Counted from the first letter of the stretch, positions 46,231 to 54,035 are shown. The stretch is DNA of 64,000 nucleotides from Phenylobacterium sp. (GCF_013911965.1 NZ_JACESE010000009.1:1-64000); one strand, 5' to 3'. The notes: generated by a model from the letters alone, not told the origin. A program made the numbers and translations.

Positions 46231-47499
46231 CTAAGGCGGCGGGGCGGCGACCTCGGCCCGCAGACGCCGGACCATTTCCAGAGACAGATAGCCGTCGGCC
46301 GTCAGGCCCCGCGACTGCTGGTAGGCGCGAAGGGCCGCGCGCGTATTGACGCCCACGATGCCGTCCGGCGCGCCGGGATCGAAGCCCAGCCTCGCCAGGG
46401 CCGTCTGGGCGTCCGTGCGGTCGGTGAGCGACAGCGGCGTCTCCTGGGGCCAGGACCGGACCACGCCGCCCTCGCCCGCCAGCCCCTGGGCCAGCAGGCC
46501 CACGCCCAGGGCGTAGGCCGTGGAGTTGTTGTAGCGCCGGATCACGAAGTGGTTCGGGAAGATCAGGAACATCGGCCCGCCGGCGCCGGACGGCGCGATG
46601 AGCTGGGCCTCCGCGCCCTGGTCGGCGGCGGCGAAGCCGCGGCCGTCGGCGGGCGTGACCCCCTGCTGCGCCCACCAGGCGGGCGTCTCCTTCGGTCCCT
46701 CGACCAGGGCGTAGTCGAAACTGGCCGGCACGACGACTTCCCGGTGCCAGCTCTGGCCGCGCACCCAGCCGGCCTTGGCCAGCAGGTTGGCCGCCGAGGC
46801 CAGGGCGTCGGGCGAGGAGCCCCAGAGGTCGCGGCGGCCGTCGCCGTCGCCGTCGACGGCGGTGGAGAGGAAGGTGGTCGGGATGAACTGGGTCTGCCCC
46901 ATGGCCCCGGCCCAGGAGCCGATGAGCTGGCTGCGCGCGAACTCTCCGGACTGGATCATCTTAAGGGCTGCGATCAGCTGGTCTTCGGCGAACTGACGCC
47001 GCCGTCCGTCCGCCGCCAGCGTCGCCATGGAGCGGATCACGTCGAAGTCGCCGAGGATGGCGCCGAAGCTCGATTCCAGTCCCCAGATGCCGACCAGGAT
47101 GTTGCGGGAGACGCCGTAGCGCGCCTCGATCTCGTCGAGGGCGGGCAGGGCGTCGCGCTTGCGACGGCCGATGGCGAGGCGGTCGTCGGTGACCACGCCG
47201 CGAAGATAGTCGCTGACGGGCCGCGAGAACTCCGGCTGCCGGGAATCGAGGGCCGAGACGCGGTCGTTCGGCGTGAGACCGGCGAGCTCCCGGTTCAGGA
47301 GCGCCGGCGGCAGGCCGGCGGCAAGGGCGCGGCCATAGAAGCCCCTCAGCCATTCGTCGAAGGCGGGGCTGCCCGACGGCGGCAGGGCCGGCGGGGCCGG
47401 TTCGGGCGCGCCCGGGCCAAGCGCCAGCTGCGGGCCCAGATTGAGACCGGGGTCGGCGCAGCCGGCGACCAGGAGGACGAGGAAGGAGCGGCGTTCCAT
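46231..47499 (-). CDS. Lytic murein transglycosylase (MltB type) with peptidoglycan-binding domain
   Basis: A 422-residue lipoprotein that cleaves peptidoglycan glycan strands to 1,6-anhydromuropeptides. The signal peptide ends VAGC (Cys14). The catalytic Glu142 lies in GIWGLESSFG, followed by GAMGQTQFIPTTFL and DGDGRRDLW, all conserved in SltB/MltB enzymes. The last 60 residues form a PG_binding_1 domain (ALARLGFDPGAPDGIVGVNTRAAL). Its products are substrates for AmpG-type permeases such as the one at 4442, though the genes are far apart. It converges on the MFS gene with a 2-base gap. Confidence 0.93.
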   Translation of the reverse strand: MERRSFLVLLVAGCADPGLNLGPQLALGPGAPEPAPPALPPSGSPAFDEWLRGFYGRALAAGLPPALLNRELAGLTPNDRVSALDSRQPEFSRPVSDYLRGVVTDDRLAIGRRKRDALPALDEIEARYGVSRNILVGIWGLESSFGAILGDFDVIRSMATLAADGRRRQFAEDQLIAALKMIQSGEFARSQLIGSWAGAMGQTQFIPTTFLSTAVDGDGDGRRDLWGSSPDALASAANLLAKAGWVRGQSWHREVVVPASFDYALVEGPKETPAWWAQQGVTPADGRGFAAADQGAEAQLIAPSGAGGPMFLIFPNHFVIRRYNNSTAYALGVGLLAQGLAGEGGVVRSWPQETPLSLTDRTDAQTALARLGFDPGAPDGIVGVNTRAALRAYQQSRGLTADGYLSLEMVRRLRAEVAAPPP

Positions 47500-47565
47500 G
47501 CGGTGAATCCTAGGCGGCCAACCGGGGCGATCTCAAGACGAGAACCGTTGCTCCGATCCGGGCGC

Positions 47566-47601
47566 GAAGAAAACCCCGGTCCCCCCGCTGGGGGGCCGGG
47601 G
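47566..47601 (-). terminator. Strong minus-strand terminator with no gene upstream
   Basis: On the minus strand CCCCGG and CCCCCC pair with GGGGGG and CCGGGG around an AGC loop with one bulge, followed by TTTTCTTC. It ends 67 bases before the transglycosylase start. The nearest upstream gene is on the opposite strand, so it must end an unannotated transcript from 47602-47771 or be bypassed. Confidence 0.6.
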
Positions 47602-47738
47602 CCTCAAGGACGCTATGCGCTCGGCGCGTGGTGGGGGGAAGGCCGCGCGCCTTGCATGACGAGGTAATGCGAAGCGGAGTCGGCGGTTCCTAAGGCCGAG
47701 CTCGCGAACCGCTTGCTCCTGCCGCCAAGGCTTGTTAA

Positions 47739-47753
47739 TGCGAGACGTTCTCA
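47739..47753. promoter_or_regulatory. Fur-like dyad upstream of the flavin cluster
   Basis: TGCGA-GACGT-TCTCA differs at one arm position from the TGAGA-N5-TCTCA dyad that forms the core of many proteobacterial Fur boxes, and is preceded by TTAA. It lies 18 bases before the first gene of the PepSY/DUF2271/DUF4198/ApbE cluster. The resemblance is by eye. Confidence 0.35.
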
Positions 47754-47771
47754 AGAGGGGCGTTCCCGCAC

Positions 47772-48440
47772 ATGACCGCATCTGCGGCGATCACGGATGA
47801 GGCCGCCGCGCGGGCGGCGGCGAAGCGCCGGGCCCAGAAGCGCGCCGCCTTCCTCCGCCAGGTGCTGCGCTGGCATTGGATCAGCGCCGCCATCTGCCTG
47901 ATCGGCATGATGCTATTCGCCGTGACGGGGATCACCCTGAACCATGCCGGCGCCATCGGCGCCACGCCCAAGGTGACCGAGCGCACGGCGGAGGCGCCGG
48001 CGGATCTTCTGCCCCTCCTGCAGGCCGCCGAAGCCGAGGGCGGTCCGACGCCGGAGGCCGTCCGCGCCTGGCTGCGCAAGGAACTGAAGGTCGCCGTGCC
48101 GGCCGACGCCGCGCCGGAGTGGTCGCCGGGCGAACTCTATCTCGCCCTGCCGCGCCCCGGGGGCGACGCCTGGCTCAGCCTGGACACCGCCACGGGCGAG
48201 GTGATCTATGAGCGGACCGACCGCGGCGCGATCGCCTATCTCAACGACCTGCACAAGGGCCGCAACACGGGTGCGGCCTGGATGTGGTTCATCGACATCT
48301 TCGCCGTCGGCTGCGTGGTCTTCTGCATCACCGGCCTGCTGCTGCTCCAGCTCCACGCCCATGCGCGGAAGTCGACCTGGCCGCTGGTCGGCCTCGGCCT
48401 GATCATTCCGCTCCTCCTCGCCCTCCTGTTCATTCACTGA
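47772..48440 (+). CDS. PepSY-associated transmembrane protein
   Basis: A 222-residue inner-membrane protein, first gene of a tight four-gene operon. TM1 (about residues 37-57) is flanked by His in RWHW and LNHAG; a periplasmic PepSY-like part (about 65-155) follows; TM2 (about 168-190) comes after LNDLHKGR; TM3 ends the chain. The paired His residues at membrane faces suggest heme or metal binding, as in PepSY_TM proteins thought to carry electrons across the membrane. The context with an ApbE flavinyl transferase and a flavinylation-motif protein supports an electron-transfer role. ATG at 47772. Heme binding is inference. Confidence 0.85.
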   Translation: MTASAAITDEAAARAAAKRRAQKRAAFLRQVLRWHWISAAICLIGMMLFAVTGITLNHAGAIGATPKVTERTAEAPADLLPLLQAAEAEGGPTPEAVRAWLRKELKVAVPADAAPEWSPGELYLALPRPGGDAWLSLDTATGEVIYERTDRGAIAYLNDLHKGRNTGAAWMWFIDIFAVGCVVFCITGLLLLQLHAHARKSTWPLVGLGLIIPLLLALLFIH

Positions 48441-48451
48441 CGGAAGCCCCC

Positions 48452-48967
48452 ATGCGCCGCCTCGCCTCCGCCGCCGCTTTTTCGGGCCTGATGGCCGCCC
48501 CGGCCGCCGCCGCCGACCTGGCCGTCAGCGTCGAGATTCCCCGCCTGTCGGTGGCCGAGTACCACAACCCCTATGTGGCGATCTGGATCGAGAAGCCCGA
48601 TCAGACGGCGGTGAAGACCCTGGCGGTCTGGTACGACGTCAAGCTCAGGAACCAGGAAGGCGAGACCTGGCTCAAGGACATGCGCCAATGGTGGCGCCGC
48701 GCCGGCCGCGCCATGACCCTGCCGGCCGACGGGATCAGCGGCGCGACCCGGGCGCCCGGCCGCCATCAGGTCGCATTCACCGCCGGCAAGGCGCCGCTGG
48801 GGACGCTGCCGGCCGGCAGCTACAATCTGGTGGTGGAGGCCGCCCGCGAGGTCGGCGGCCGCGAAATGGTGCGCGTCCCCTTCCAGTGGCCGCCCAAGGC
48901 GCAGACCAGCGGCAGGGCCGCCGGCGAGAGCGAACTCGGCGCCGTCACCCTGACCCTCAAGCCCTGA
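48452..48967 (+). CDS. DUF2271 periplasmic protein with ApbE flavinylation motif
   Basis: A 171-residue exported protein: the signal peptide cleaves near APAAAADLA (about residue 21). The mature part has YVAIWIEKPDQTAVKTLAVWYD and DMRQWWRRAG, typical of DUF2271. Residues 93-99 are DGISGAT, matching the D-x-x-(S/T)-G-A-(S/T) sequence in which ApbE attaches FMN to the last Thr or Ser, here Thr99. DUF2271 proteins have been described as flavinylated carriers in gene clusters with PepSY, DUF4198 and ApbE proteins. It begins 11 bases after the PepSY gene. It is probably the periplasmic FMN electron carrier of the system. Confidence 0.88.
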   Translation: MRRLASAAAFSGLMAAPAAAADLAVSVEIPRLSVAEYHNPYVAIWIEKPDQTAVKTLAVWYDVKLRNQEGETWLKDMRQWWRRAGRAMTLPADGISGATRAPGRHQVAFTAGKAPLGTLPAGSYNLVVEAAREVGGREMVRVPFQWPPKAQTSGRAAGESELGAVTLTLKP

Positions 48968-48993
48968 ACCACATCGCCTTCCGGAGACGCGCC

Positions 48994-49812
48994 ATGAAGA
49001 CCTTCCTTCGCACCGCCTGCGCCGCCGCCGCGCTCGCCGCCGCCCTCGCCGCGCCGATGGCGGCCCAGGCCCATCGGCAGTGGCTGCTGCCGTCCTCGAC
49101 CGTGCTGTCGGGCAGCGACCCCTGGATCACGGTGGACGCCGCCGTCTCCAACGACCTCTTCATCTTCGAGCACGTGCCGATGCGGCTGGACGGCCTGATG
49201 ATCACCGGGCCGGACGGGCAGACGGTCGAGCCCCAGAACCCGGCGACCGGCAAGTACCGCTCGACCTTCGATGTCCAGCTGGCCAAGCCCGGCACCTACA
49301 GGATCGCCAGCGTGGGCGACGGCGTCATGGCCTTCTACAAGCTGAACGGCGAACAGAAGCGCTGGCGCGGCTCCGAGGCCGAACTGAAGACCGCCGTCCC
49401 CGCCGGGGCGACCGAGGTGCGGATCAGCCACAACCAGAGGCGCGTCGAGACCTTCGCCACCGTCGGCGAGCCCACCACCGAGGCGCTCCAGATCACCGGC
49501 AAGGGCCTGGAGCTGGCGCCCATCACCCATCCCAACGACCTCTTCGCCGGCGAAACCGCCCAGTTCCGCCTGATGCTGGACGGCCAGCCCGCCTCGGGCG
49601 TGGAGGTCAGCATCGTGCGCGGCGGGGTCCGCTATCGCGACGATCCGGGCGAGATGACGACGACGACCGGCACCGACGGCGTCTTTTCGGTCACCTGGCC
49701 GGAGCCCGGCATGTACTGGCTGGAGGCCGGCGTGCGCGGCGGGCCGAGCCCGATCGAAGGCGCCGAGCGGGCCGCGGGCTATGTGGCGACGCTCGAGGTT
49801 CTGCCGGAGTAG
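48994..49812 (+). CDS. DUF4198 periplasmic protein (CopC/NikM-like)
   Basis: A 272-residue exported protein. The signal peptide ends AAQA, so the mature chain should begin with HRQWLLPS, an N-terminal His. Two Ig-like beta domains follow, with THPNDLFAGETAQFRLMLDG and a late WPEPGMYWLEAGVRG, as in the DUF4198 family related to NikM/CopC-like proteins. An N-terminal His can chelate copper or nickel, but that is inference. It lies 26 bases after the DUF2271 gene and 6 before apbE. In the cluster it may bind the metal that is reduced or delivered. Confidence 0.85.
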   Translation: MKTFLRTACAAAALAAALAAPMAAQAHRQWLLPSSTVLSGSDPWITVDAAVSNDLFIFEHVPMRLDGLMITGPDGQTVEPQNPATGKYRSTFDVQLAKPGTYRIASVGDGVMAFYKLNGEQKRWRGSEAELKTAVPAGATEVRISHNQRRVETFATVGEPTTEALQITGKGLELAPITHPNDLFAGETAQFRLMLDGQPASGVEVSIVRGGVRYRDDPGEMTTTTGTDGVFSVTWPEPGMYWLEAGVRGGPSPIEGAERAAGYVATLEVLPE

Positions 49813-49818
49813 GCGGCG

Positions 49819-50844
49819 ATGCCTGCGCCGAAGGCGGAAAACCGGGTCGCCATACCGCTCGACCTCCCCGGCGGCCTGAGGTTTCCGCCGGACGGCCTGC
49901 AGGTGGAGGCGTCGGGCCGCGCCATGGGGGTCGACTGGACCCTGAAGGCCACCAGCCCGCCGGACCTGCCGGTCGAGGCGCTGACCCGCGCCGTGCAGGC
50001 GAGCCTCGATGCGGTGGTCGCCCAGATGAGCACCTGGGAGCCGGACGCCGACGTCAGCCGGTTCAACGCCGCCCCGGCCGGAACCTGGCGCCCCGCGCCG
50101 GAGGACTTCGCCGAGGTGCTCGCCTGCGCGCTGGACATGGCGCAGCTGAGCGACGGCGCCTTTGATCCGACGATCGGGCGGCTCACCGACCTCTGGGGCT
50201 TCGGGCCGCCGGGGCCGGTGGCGGGGCCGCCGGCGGCGGCGGCGCTGGAGGCGGCGCGGGCCCTGTCCGGCTGGCGTCGGCTGGAGTTCGACGTGAAGGC
50301 GCGGCGTATCCGCCAGCCCGGCGGCCTCGCCCTCGACTTCTCGGGAATCGCCAAGGGCTACGGCGTCGACGCCGCCGCCGAGGCCCTGGGGCGCCTCGGC
50401 CTGGCGCATTTCCTTCTCGAAGTCGGCGGCGAGCTGCGGGGCGAGGGCGTCAAGCCGGACGGCTCCCCCTGGTGGGTCGCCCTTGAACATCTGCCGGGCG
50501 AGGCGGCCAACCAGGCGCCGATCGTCGTGGCGCTCTGCGGCGCCTCCGTCGCCACCTCCGGCGACTACCGCCGCTACATGCTGCACGAGGGTCAGCGGCT
50601 CGCCCACACGATCGATCCGCGGACCGGCCGGCCGAGCGAGAGCGGCGTGGCCTGCGCCAGCGTGGTTCACCCGCAGTGCATGCGGGCCGACGCCTGGTGC
50701 ACCCTCCTGTCCGTGCTCGAGCCGGAGGAGGGCCTGGCGCTCTGCCATGCGCGCCAGATCGCCGCGCGCCTTCTGGTTCGCACCAAGCGCGGCCTGGAAG
50801 AGCGGCTCTCGCCGGCCTTCCAGGCCCTGCTGGAAGAGCCCTAG
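49819..50844 (+). CDS. apbE: FAD:protein FMN transferase, ApbE family, no signal peptide
   Basis: A 341-residue flavinyl transferase that moves FMN from FAD to Thr/Ser of target proteins. Family motifs are GRAMGVDWTL, MSTWEPDADVSRFN, FDPTIGRL, ALDFSGIAKGYGVD, LLEVGGELRG, SGDYRRY and AHTIDPRTGRP, with the metal-binding Asp in MRADAWCTLL. Unlike classical ApbE there is no lipobox, Tat or Sec signal: the DUF4198 stop lies in the same frame two codons before the ATG, so the N terminus cannot extend. It is last in the operon, 6 bases after DUF4198, and converges with an SDR gene by 4 bases. Its target is very probably the DUF2271 protein. Confidence 0.92.
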   Translation: MPAPKAENRVAIPLDLPGGLRFPPDGLQVEASGRAMGVDWTLKATSPPDLPVEALTRAVQASLDAVVAQMSTWEPDADVSRFNAAPAGTWRPAPEDFAEVLACALDMAQLSDGAFDPTIGRLTDLWGFGPPGPVAGPPAAAALEAARALSGWRRLEFDVKARRIRQPGGLALDFSGIAKGYGVDAAAEALGRLGLAHFLLEVGGELRGEGVKPDGSPWWVALEHLPGEAANQAPIVVALCGASVATSGDYRRYMLHEGQRLAHTIDPRTGRPSESGVACASVVHPQCMRADAWCTLLSVLEPEEGLALCHARQIAARLLVRTKRGLEERLSPAFQALLEEP

Positions 50845-51659
50845 ACGAGTTCGGAAGGCTGCAGGCCGAGCTCCTGCAGGAACGGCTCGGCATAGTCCAC
50901 GCGCCCGGTCATGGTCGCGGCGTCGGCCTTGGCCAGCTGGTAGACCGCCTCGGCGATGTACTCGATGGGCTGCACGCGGTCCTTGGACTGCTCGTTGATC
51001 AGGCCGTGCACCGCGACCCCGGGCGTGTCGACGAGCCCGGGCGAAACCACGTTCACGGCGATGCCGTCGCTTTGCACCTCCGAGGCGAGGCCGGTGGTGA
51101 AGCGCTCCAGGGCCGCCTTGCACATGCCATAGACCGTGCCGCCGCGGCCGCCGCGGTAGGGGGGCTTGGGATGGATGCCGGCGGGCGAGGAGATGTTGAC
51201 GATGGCGCCCCAGCCCTTGGCGCGCATGCCGGGCATGACGAGTTGCGCCAGATGGAACGGGGCGTAGACCTGAACCTCCATCATCAGCTTGAAGCGCTTC
51301 TCGGTGAAGTCCTGCACCGGCATGAAATAGGTGATGGCGGCGTTGTTGATCAGGATGTCGATGTTCTGGTCGAAGGCGGCGCTCGCCTCCTCCACCAGGC
51401 GTTCGCGTTCGCTGGCCTGGGCGAGGTCGGCCTTGACCAGCACGGCCTGCGCGCCGGCCGCCCTCAGCCGCTCGACCGTATGGGTCAGGGTGCCAGGCAG
51501 GCGGCTGTCGCCCTCCTCGACGGTGCGGGCCGAGACGACGACCTTGGCGCCCTCCATGGCCAGGCGCACGGCGATGGCTTCGCCGATGCCGCGGCTGGCG
51601 CCGGTGACGAGGGCGACCTTGCCCTTGAGGGTTCCGTTCGGATTGATGGATGCCGGCAT
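50841..51659 (-). CDS. SDR-family oxidoreductase
   Basis: A 272-residue SDR with GASRGIGEAIA, SARTVEEGDSRLPGTL (a long polar loop after the second strand, with Arg suggesting NADP), NNAAITYF, ISSPAGIHP, and YGMCKAALERF with the catalytic Tyr and Lys. The EEGDSRLPGTL loop and late RVDYAEPFL are typical of an actinobacterial/alphaproteobacterial SDR group found in lipid or terpenoid degradation. ATG at 51659 is chosen because GGGAGG lies 10 bases upstream; the ATG at 51677 has none. Substrate unknown. Confidence 0.9.
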   Translation of the reverse strand: MPASINPNGTLKGKVALVTGASRGIGEAIAVRLAMEGAKVVVSARTVEEGDSRLPGTLTHTVERLRAAGAQAVLVKADLAQASERERLVEEASAAFDQNIDILINNAAITYFMPVQDFTEKRFKLMMEVQVYAPFHLAQLVMPGMRAKGWGAIVNISSPAGIHPKPPYRGGRGGTVYGMCKAALERFTTGLASEVQSDGIAVNVVSPGLVDTPGVAVHGLINEQSKDRVQPIEYIAEAVYQLAKADAATMTGRVDYAEPFLQELGLQPSELV

Positions 51660-51756
51660 AATGAATGTTCCTCCCATGACTTAATTCTTATGGGCGGAAT
51701 GCTCGCGCCGATGGGCGGGCGGGGCAAGGGGCGGAGGCGCGAAACGCCCAGCCCCG

Positions 51757-51785
51757 TTGACTCCAAAGGCGCGGCCCCGTATATG
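51757..51785 (+). promoter_or_regulatory. Vegetative promoter of rpmJ
   Basis: TTGACT (51757-51762), exactly 17 bases, TATATG (51780-51785). It is the best sigma-70-type promoter in the window and would give a leader of about 55 bases before the rpmJ ATG. Confidence 0.7.
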
Positions 51786-51846
51786 CGCCCGCTCTGTTCG
51801 TAACCCCTTGAAGACGGCGCGCGCTCGATCGCGCGAAGACAAGCTC

Positions 51847-51972
51847 ATGAAGGTCAGAAGCTCGCTCAAGTCGCTCAAGACGCGCCACCGCGACTGCAAG
51901 CTCGTGCGCCGCAAGGGCGTGGTCTACGTCATCAACAAGACGGACCCGCGCTTCAAGGCCAAGCAGGGCTAA
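51847..51972 (+). CDS. rpmJ: 50S ribosomal protein L36
   Basis: A 41-residue basic protein: [20 protein letters not shown], ending with [15 protein letters not shown]. This is the alphaproteobacterial form, longer than the 37-38 residue zinc type and with a single Cys, so the CxxC...C/H zinc site is missing (C-minus type). It stabilises 23S rRNA folding in the large subunit. ATG at 51847 is set by homology; an in-frame start at 51757 lies inside the promoter. An HAD gene follows 20 bases later and may share the transcript. Confidence 0.95.
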   Translation: MKVRSSLKSLKTRHRDCKLVRRKGVVYVINKTDPRFKAKQG

Positions 51973-51992
51973 GAGCCGGTCGCGCGTCCCGG

Positions 51993-52595
51993 ATGCCCAA
52001 GGCGGTTCTCTGGGACGTCGGCAACGTCGTGGTCCGCTGGGACCCGAAGACGCTCTATTCCAAGATCTTCCCGGAACCGGCCGCTCGCGACCGGTTCCTT
52101 TCGCATGTCTGCACCATGGCCTGGCATGTGAACCACGATCTCGGCGTGACCTTCGAGGCGAACCGCCAGCCGCTGCTGGAGCGCTTCCCGGAATATGCCG
52201 AGGAGATCCGCGCCTGGGAGACCCGGTGGTGGGAGATGTTCTCCGGGACGATCCCGGAGACCGAGGCCGCGATCGAGGCGCTGCACCAGGCGGGCGTGCC
52301 GCAGTTCGGCCTGACCAACATGTCCCATGAGGTGTTCGACGGCATCGTGGCCATGAGCCCGGCCTTCGAGCGCCTGCAGGGCTTCGTGGTCTCGGCGCAC
52401 GAGAAGCTGATCAAGCCCGACCCGCGCATCTACGCCATCGCCTGCGAGCGGTTCGGCCACGCCCCCGCCGACATCCTCTTCGTCGACGACAGCGCCTACA
52501 ATATCGAGGCGGCCAAGGCCTTCGGCCTGAAGGTCCACCACTTCACCGACCCCGCCGCCCTGCGGCCGGCCCTGGAAGCTCACGGGTTGCTCTGA
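51993..52595 (+). CDS. HAD-superfamily hydrolase (YihX-like phosphatase)
   Basis: A 200-residue hydrolase. Motif I is LWDVGNVVVRWD with the nucleophilic Asp; the usual second Asp is Gly, as in the YihX sugar-phosphatase group (FDLGNV). Motif II is FGLTNMS, motif III Lys is in EKLIKPDPRIY, and motif IV is LFVDDSAYNIEAA. The helical cap between motifs I and II (about residues 20-95) is of the small C1 type. Likely substrates are sugar phosphates; the true one is unknown. ATG at 51993 lies 20 bases after rpmJ, suggesting co-transcription. Confidence 0.9.
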   Translation: MPKAVLWDVGNVVVRWDPKTLYSKIFPEPAARDRFLSHVCTMAWHVNHDLGVTFEANRQPLLERFPEYAEEIRAWETRWWEMFSGTIPETEAAIEALHQAGVPQFGLTNMSHEVFDGIVAMSPAFERLQGFVVSAHEKLIKPDPRIYAIACERFGHAPADILFVDDSAYNIEAAKAFGLKVHHFTDPAALRPALEAHGLL

Positions 52596-52627
52596 CGGGC
52601 CCGTCGCGCCGCAGGCGCTGTCTTTAC

Positions 52628-52700
52628 AACCCCAAAGATCACGAAGGACACAAAGGGTCCGCGCCGCGGCGCCTTCGTGTCCTTTGTGCTCTTGGTGGTT
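52628..52700. repeat. Imperfect 29-base palindrome (intergenic repeat element)
   Basis: Left arm 52628-52656 and right arm 52672-52700 pair at 23 of 29 positions around a GC-rich 15-base loop. The arms contain AAGATCACGAAGGACACAAAG and its near-complement. They are much poorer in GC than the surroundings. Similar CACGAAGGxCACAAAG palindromes are scattered in many proteobacterial genomes. It lies between convergent HAD and folE and may act as a bidirectional transcription stop. Confidence 0.65.
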
Positions 52701-52727
52701 CGATCCCTTTGGCGCTGCGCGCCGCCT

Positions 52728-53318
52728 TTAGCGCCCGCGGACCAGTTCCAGGAACTCCTGGCGCGTGCGGGGATCGTCGCGCAGTTCGCCGAGCAGGGTG
52801 GAGGTGGTGAGCGAGGAGCCGGGCGTATTCACCCCGCGCATGGTCATGCAGGAGTGCTCGGCCTCGATCAGCACGCCGACGCCCTTGGGCTTCAGGATGT
52901 CGTGGATCGCCTCGGCGATCTCGGCGGTCAGCTTCTCCTGGATCTGCAGGCGGCGGGCGAAGCCGTGGACCACGCGGGCGAGCTTGGAGATGCCCACCAC
53001 GCGGTTGGTGGGCAGATAGCCCACATGGGCCCGGCCGATCACCGGCAGCATGTGGTGTTCGCAGAAGCTGACGACCCGGATGTCCTTCAGGACGACCATC
53101 TCGTCATAGCCGCCCACCTCCTCGAAGGTGCGGGCCAGATACTCCCGCGGATCGGTCTCGTAGCCGCCGAACAGTTCGCGATAGGACCGCGTCACGCGGC
53201 CGGGCGTCTCCAGCAGGCCTTCGCGGTCGGGATCATCGCCGGCCCACTCGATCAGGGTCCGGACGGCGGCTTCGGCCTCGGCCTGGCTCGGCCGCTTGCG
53301 GCGGGATATCTCGGTCAT
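52728..53318 (-). CDS. folE: GTP cyclohydrolase I
   Basis: A 196-residue enzyme that converts GTP to 7,8-dihydroneopterin triphosphate, the first step of folate synthesis. Zinc ligands lie in SFCEHHMLP and [10 protein letters not shown], and the [21 protein letters not shown] segment is the typical GTP-binding core. Length and end ([11 protein letters not shown]) are normal for the homodecameric type IA enzyme. ATG at 53318 follows GGAGG at 5 bases; the longer frame to 53429 runs into the promoter of divergent gapR. Identification is secure. Confidence 0.97.
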   Translation of the reverse strand: MTEISRRKRPSQAEAEAAVRTLIEWAGDDPDREGLLETPGRVTRSYRELFGGYETDPREYLARTFEEVGGYDEMVVLKDIRVVSFCEHHMLPVIGRAHVGYLPTNRVVGISKLARVVHGFARRLQIQEKLTAEIAEAIHDILKPKGVGVLIEAEHSCMTMRGVNTPGSSLTTSTLLGELRDDPRTRQEFLELVRGR

Positions 53319-53457
53319 TGGGGCCTCCGTACGGGAACGTGAACGGCGTAAAGCTATGCGGGTTCGGGCCGCGACCTCCAGATGGATTTCGTTCCGGCGC
53401 GATGCGGAGTAGGGTCCGCCGCTTTCCACCCCCTATGATCCGGAAGACGCGTTTCCC

Positions 53458-53724
53458 ATGGCCGACGACAGCGCCCACCTCGACGTTCTCAACACCACCG
53501 CCCAGGGACAGCTGAAATCCATCATCGAGCGCATCGAGCGCCTGGAGCAGGAAAAGGCCGAGGTCTCCGAGCAGATCAAGGAGGTCTTCGCCGAGGCCAA
53601 GGGCAACGGCTTCGACGTCAAGGTGCTGCGCAAGGTGGTGCGCCTGCGCAAGCAGGACCGCGCCAAGCGGCAGGAGGAGGAGGCGATCCTCGACCTCTAC
53701 CTCTCGGCGCTCGGAGAGATTTGA
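53458..53724 (+). CDS. gapR: Nucleoid-associated protein GapR (DUF2312)
   Basis: An 88-residue protein. Residues 15-45 form a long coiled-coil helix (STA-like [18 protein letters not shown]), then [27 protein letters not shown], the basic DNA-contacting helices, and the invariant end [11 protein letters not shown]. It matches Caulobacter GapR, a tetrameric clamp that binds overtwisted, AT-rich DNA ahead of polymerases and stimulates gyrase and topoisomerase IV. ATG at 53458. It is divergent from folE, and its stop overlaps the TTG start of a small basic protein by 3 bases (TTGA), implying translational coupling. Confidence 0.95.
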   Translation: MADDSAHLDVLNTTAQGQLKSIIERIERLEQEKAEVSEQIKEVFAEAKGNGFDVKVLRKVVRLRKQDRAKRQEEEAILDLYLSALGEI

Positions 53725-54035
53725 AGCGAAAGCCGCCAGATCCCCGCGAACAGGCCAAGCGGGCGGCGCTGAACGCGCTCAAGCGCGCCCGCCGCGAGGC
53801 CGACCGCCGCGGGGTGGAGCTCTCCGACTGGGAGGGCGAGTTCCTCGGCTCGGTCGAGGACCGCGTGAAGACCTACGGCCGCGCCTTCGGAGACCCCGAA
53901 AAGGGCGCGGCCGGCCAGGCCCTGTCGGCCCTGCAGCACGTCAAGCTCAAGGAGATCGCCGCCAAGGCCAAGGGCGAGAAGAAGCCCATGGCGAGGCGCG
54001 GGTTCCGGCGGAAGACGCGCGAGGATGGGGAGTAG
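53721..54035 (+). CDS. Small basic protein coupled to gapR
   Basis: A 104-residue Lys/Arg-rich protein, strongly basic at both ends ([26 protein letters not shown]). The centre, [29 protein letters not shown], is less charged and probably folded. The start is TTG at 53721, overlapping the gapR stop (TTGA), so ribosomes finishing gapR can reinitiate here. No family name is known to me, but the sequence looks like a conserved Caulobacterales hypothetical. Basic composition and coupling to a nucleoid protein suggest nucleic-acid binding; this is inference. Confidence 0.8.
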   Translation: MKRKPPDPREQAKRAALNALKRARREADRRGVELSDWEGEFLGSVEDRVKTYGRAFGDPEKGAAGQALSALQHVKLKEIAAKAKGEKKPMARRGFRRKTREDGE

